From: Astropecten irregularis
Lineage: Eukaryota; Echinodermata; Asteroidea; Paxillosida; Astropectinidae
Reading direction: 5' to 3'
Assembly: GCA_963971285.1 (NCBI GenBank)
Contig: OZ020263.1
Location: 2,852,001-2,916,000 of the forward strand
Length of the DNA stretch: 64,000 nt
A model generated the notes under the pieces. That model had not been told where the DNA came from. It did no database searches and saw only the letters and a list, made by a program, of their open reading frames with translations. A program made the position numbers and the translations under genes. This document shows, piece by piece, positions 63,801 through 64,000 of this stretch (the stretch's first letter is position 1; every line of letters begins with the position of its first letter).

Positions 63801-64000
63801 TCAACTGCAAAATGTGAGTCCTGGATTTAATCAAACATTTGTATGCTTTAACACACTTGACGAGCTCAAGCAAAAAAAAGAAACACAAATCATTTTATAT
63901 TCTGTGTTCAGATATTTGGTATTTTCTTACTTTCTGCAAATTGTACTTTGTGCTGTTTTTGTGCCACAACTAAACATAGCCTAGATCATTCCATATTAGA

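Overview
The window is eukaryotic, intron-rich DNA, AT-rich outside exons and packed with short inverted-repeat elements. Two conserved animal genes are visible. Their content and the repeat style suggest a marine invertebrate deuterostome, most likely an echinoderm or close relative. That placement is an inference; no species-diagnostic locus is present.

Layout. 1-6339: upstream flank with scattered repeats. 6352-33509 (+): a nine-coding-exon paired-box (Pax) gene. All splice phases join in frame to give 2946 nt, or 981 residues plus a stop. The paired domain (about residues 370-494) is closest to Pax2/5/8, and its exon sizes (166 and 198 nt) and intron phases fit that class. It is preceded by a 366-residue extension with a basic patch, a Cys/His cluster and a PMDLS motif. 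I see no octapeptide and no homeodomain. A 15.1-kb intron separates the exon after the paired domain from four small C-terminal exons. 33510 to about 36280: probable 3' UTR. 36620-37299: a G-rich minisatellite. 37300-42445: repeats. 42446-48672: two adjacent terminal-inverted-repeat elements of one family, the larger about 6 kb, CpG-rich and without a recognisable protein. 49414-63764 (-): nine exons covering the C-terminal 533 residues of the cell-cycle kinase MELK; its N-terminal kinase exons lie beyond 64000. The two genes converge tail to tail across about 16 kb of repeat-rich DNA.

Repeats. At least six families of short inverted-repeat elements recur in introns and intergenic DNA, along with tRNA-derived SINE-like pieces. 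Two related repeats carry hairpins that look like histone-mRNA 3' processing signals. Next to a MELK exon, a 94-bp unit made of the exon's 3' end plus its splice donor is repeated eight times. It follows a 138-bp foldback element on the + strand.

The strongest candidates for something new are the Pax protein's N-terminal architecture, the exon-derived decoy-donor array in MELK, and the uncharacterised 6-kb inverted-repeat element. No operons, CRISPR arrays or bacterial genes were seen. The two genes have no evident functional link beyond being neighbours.
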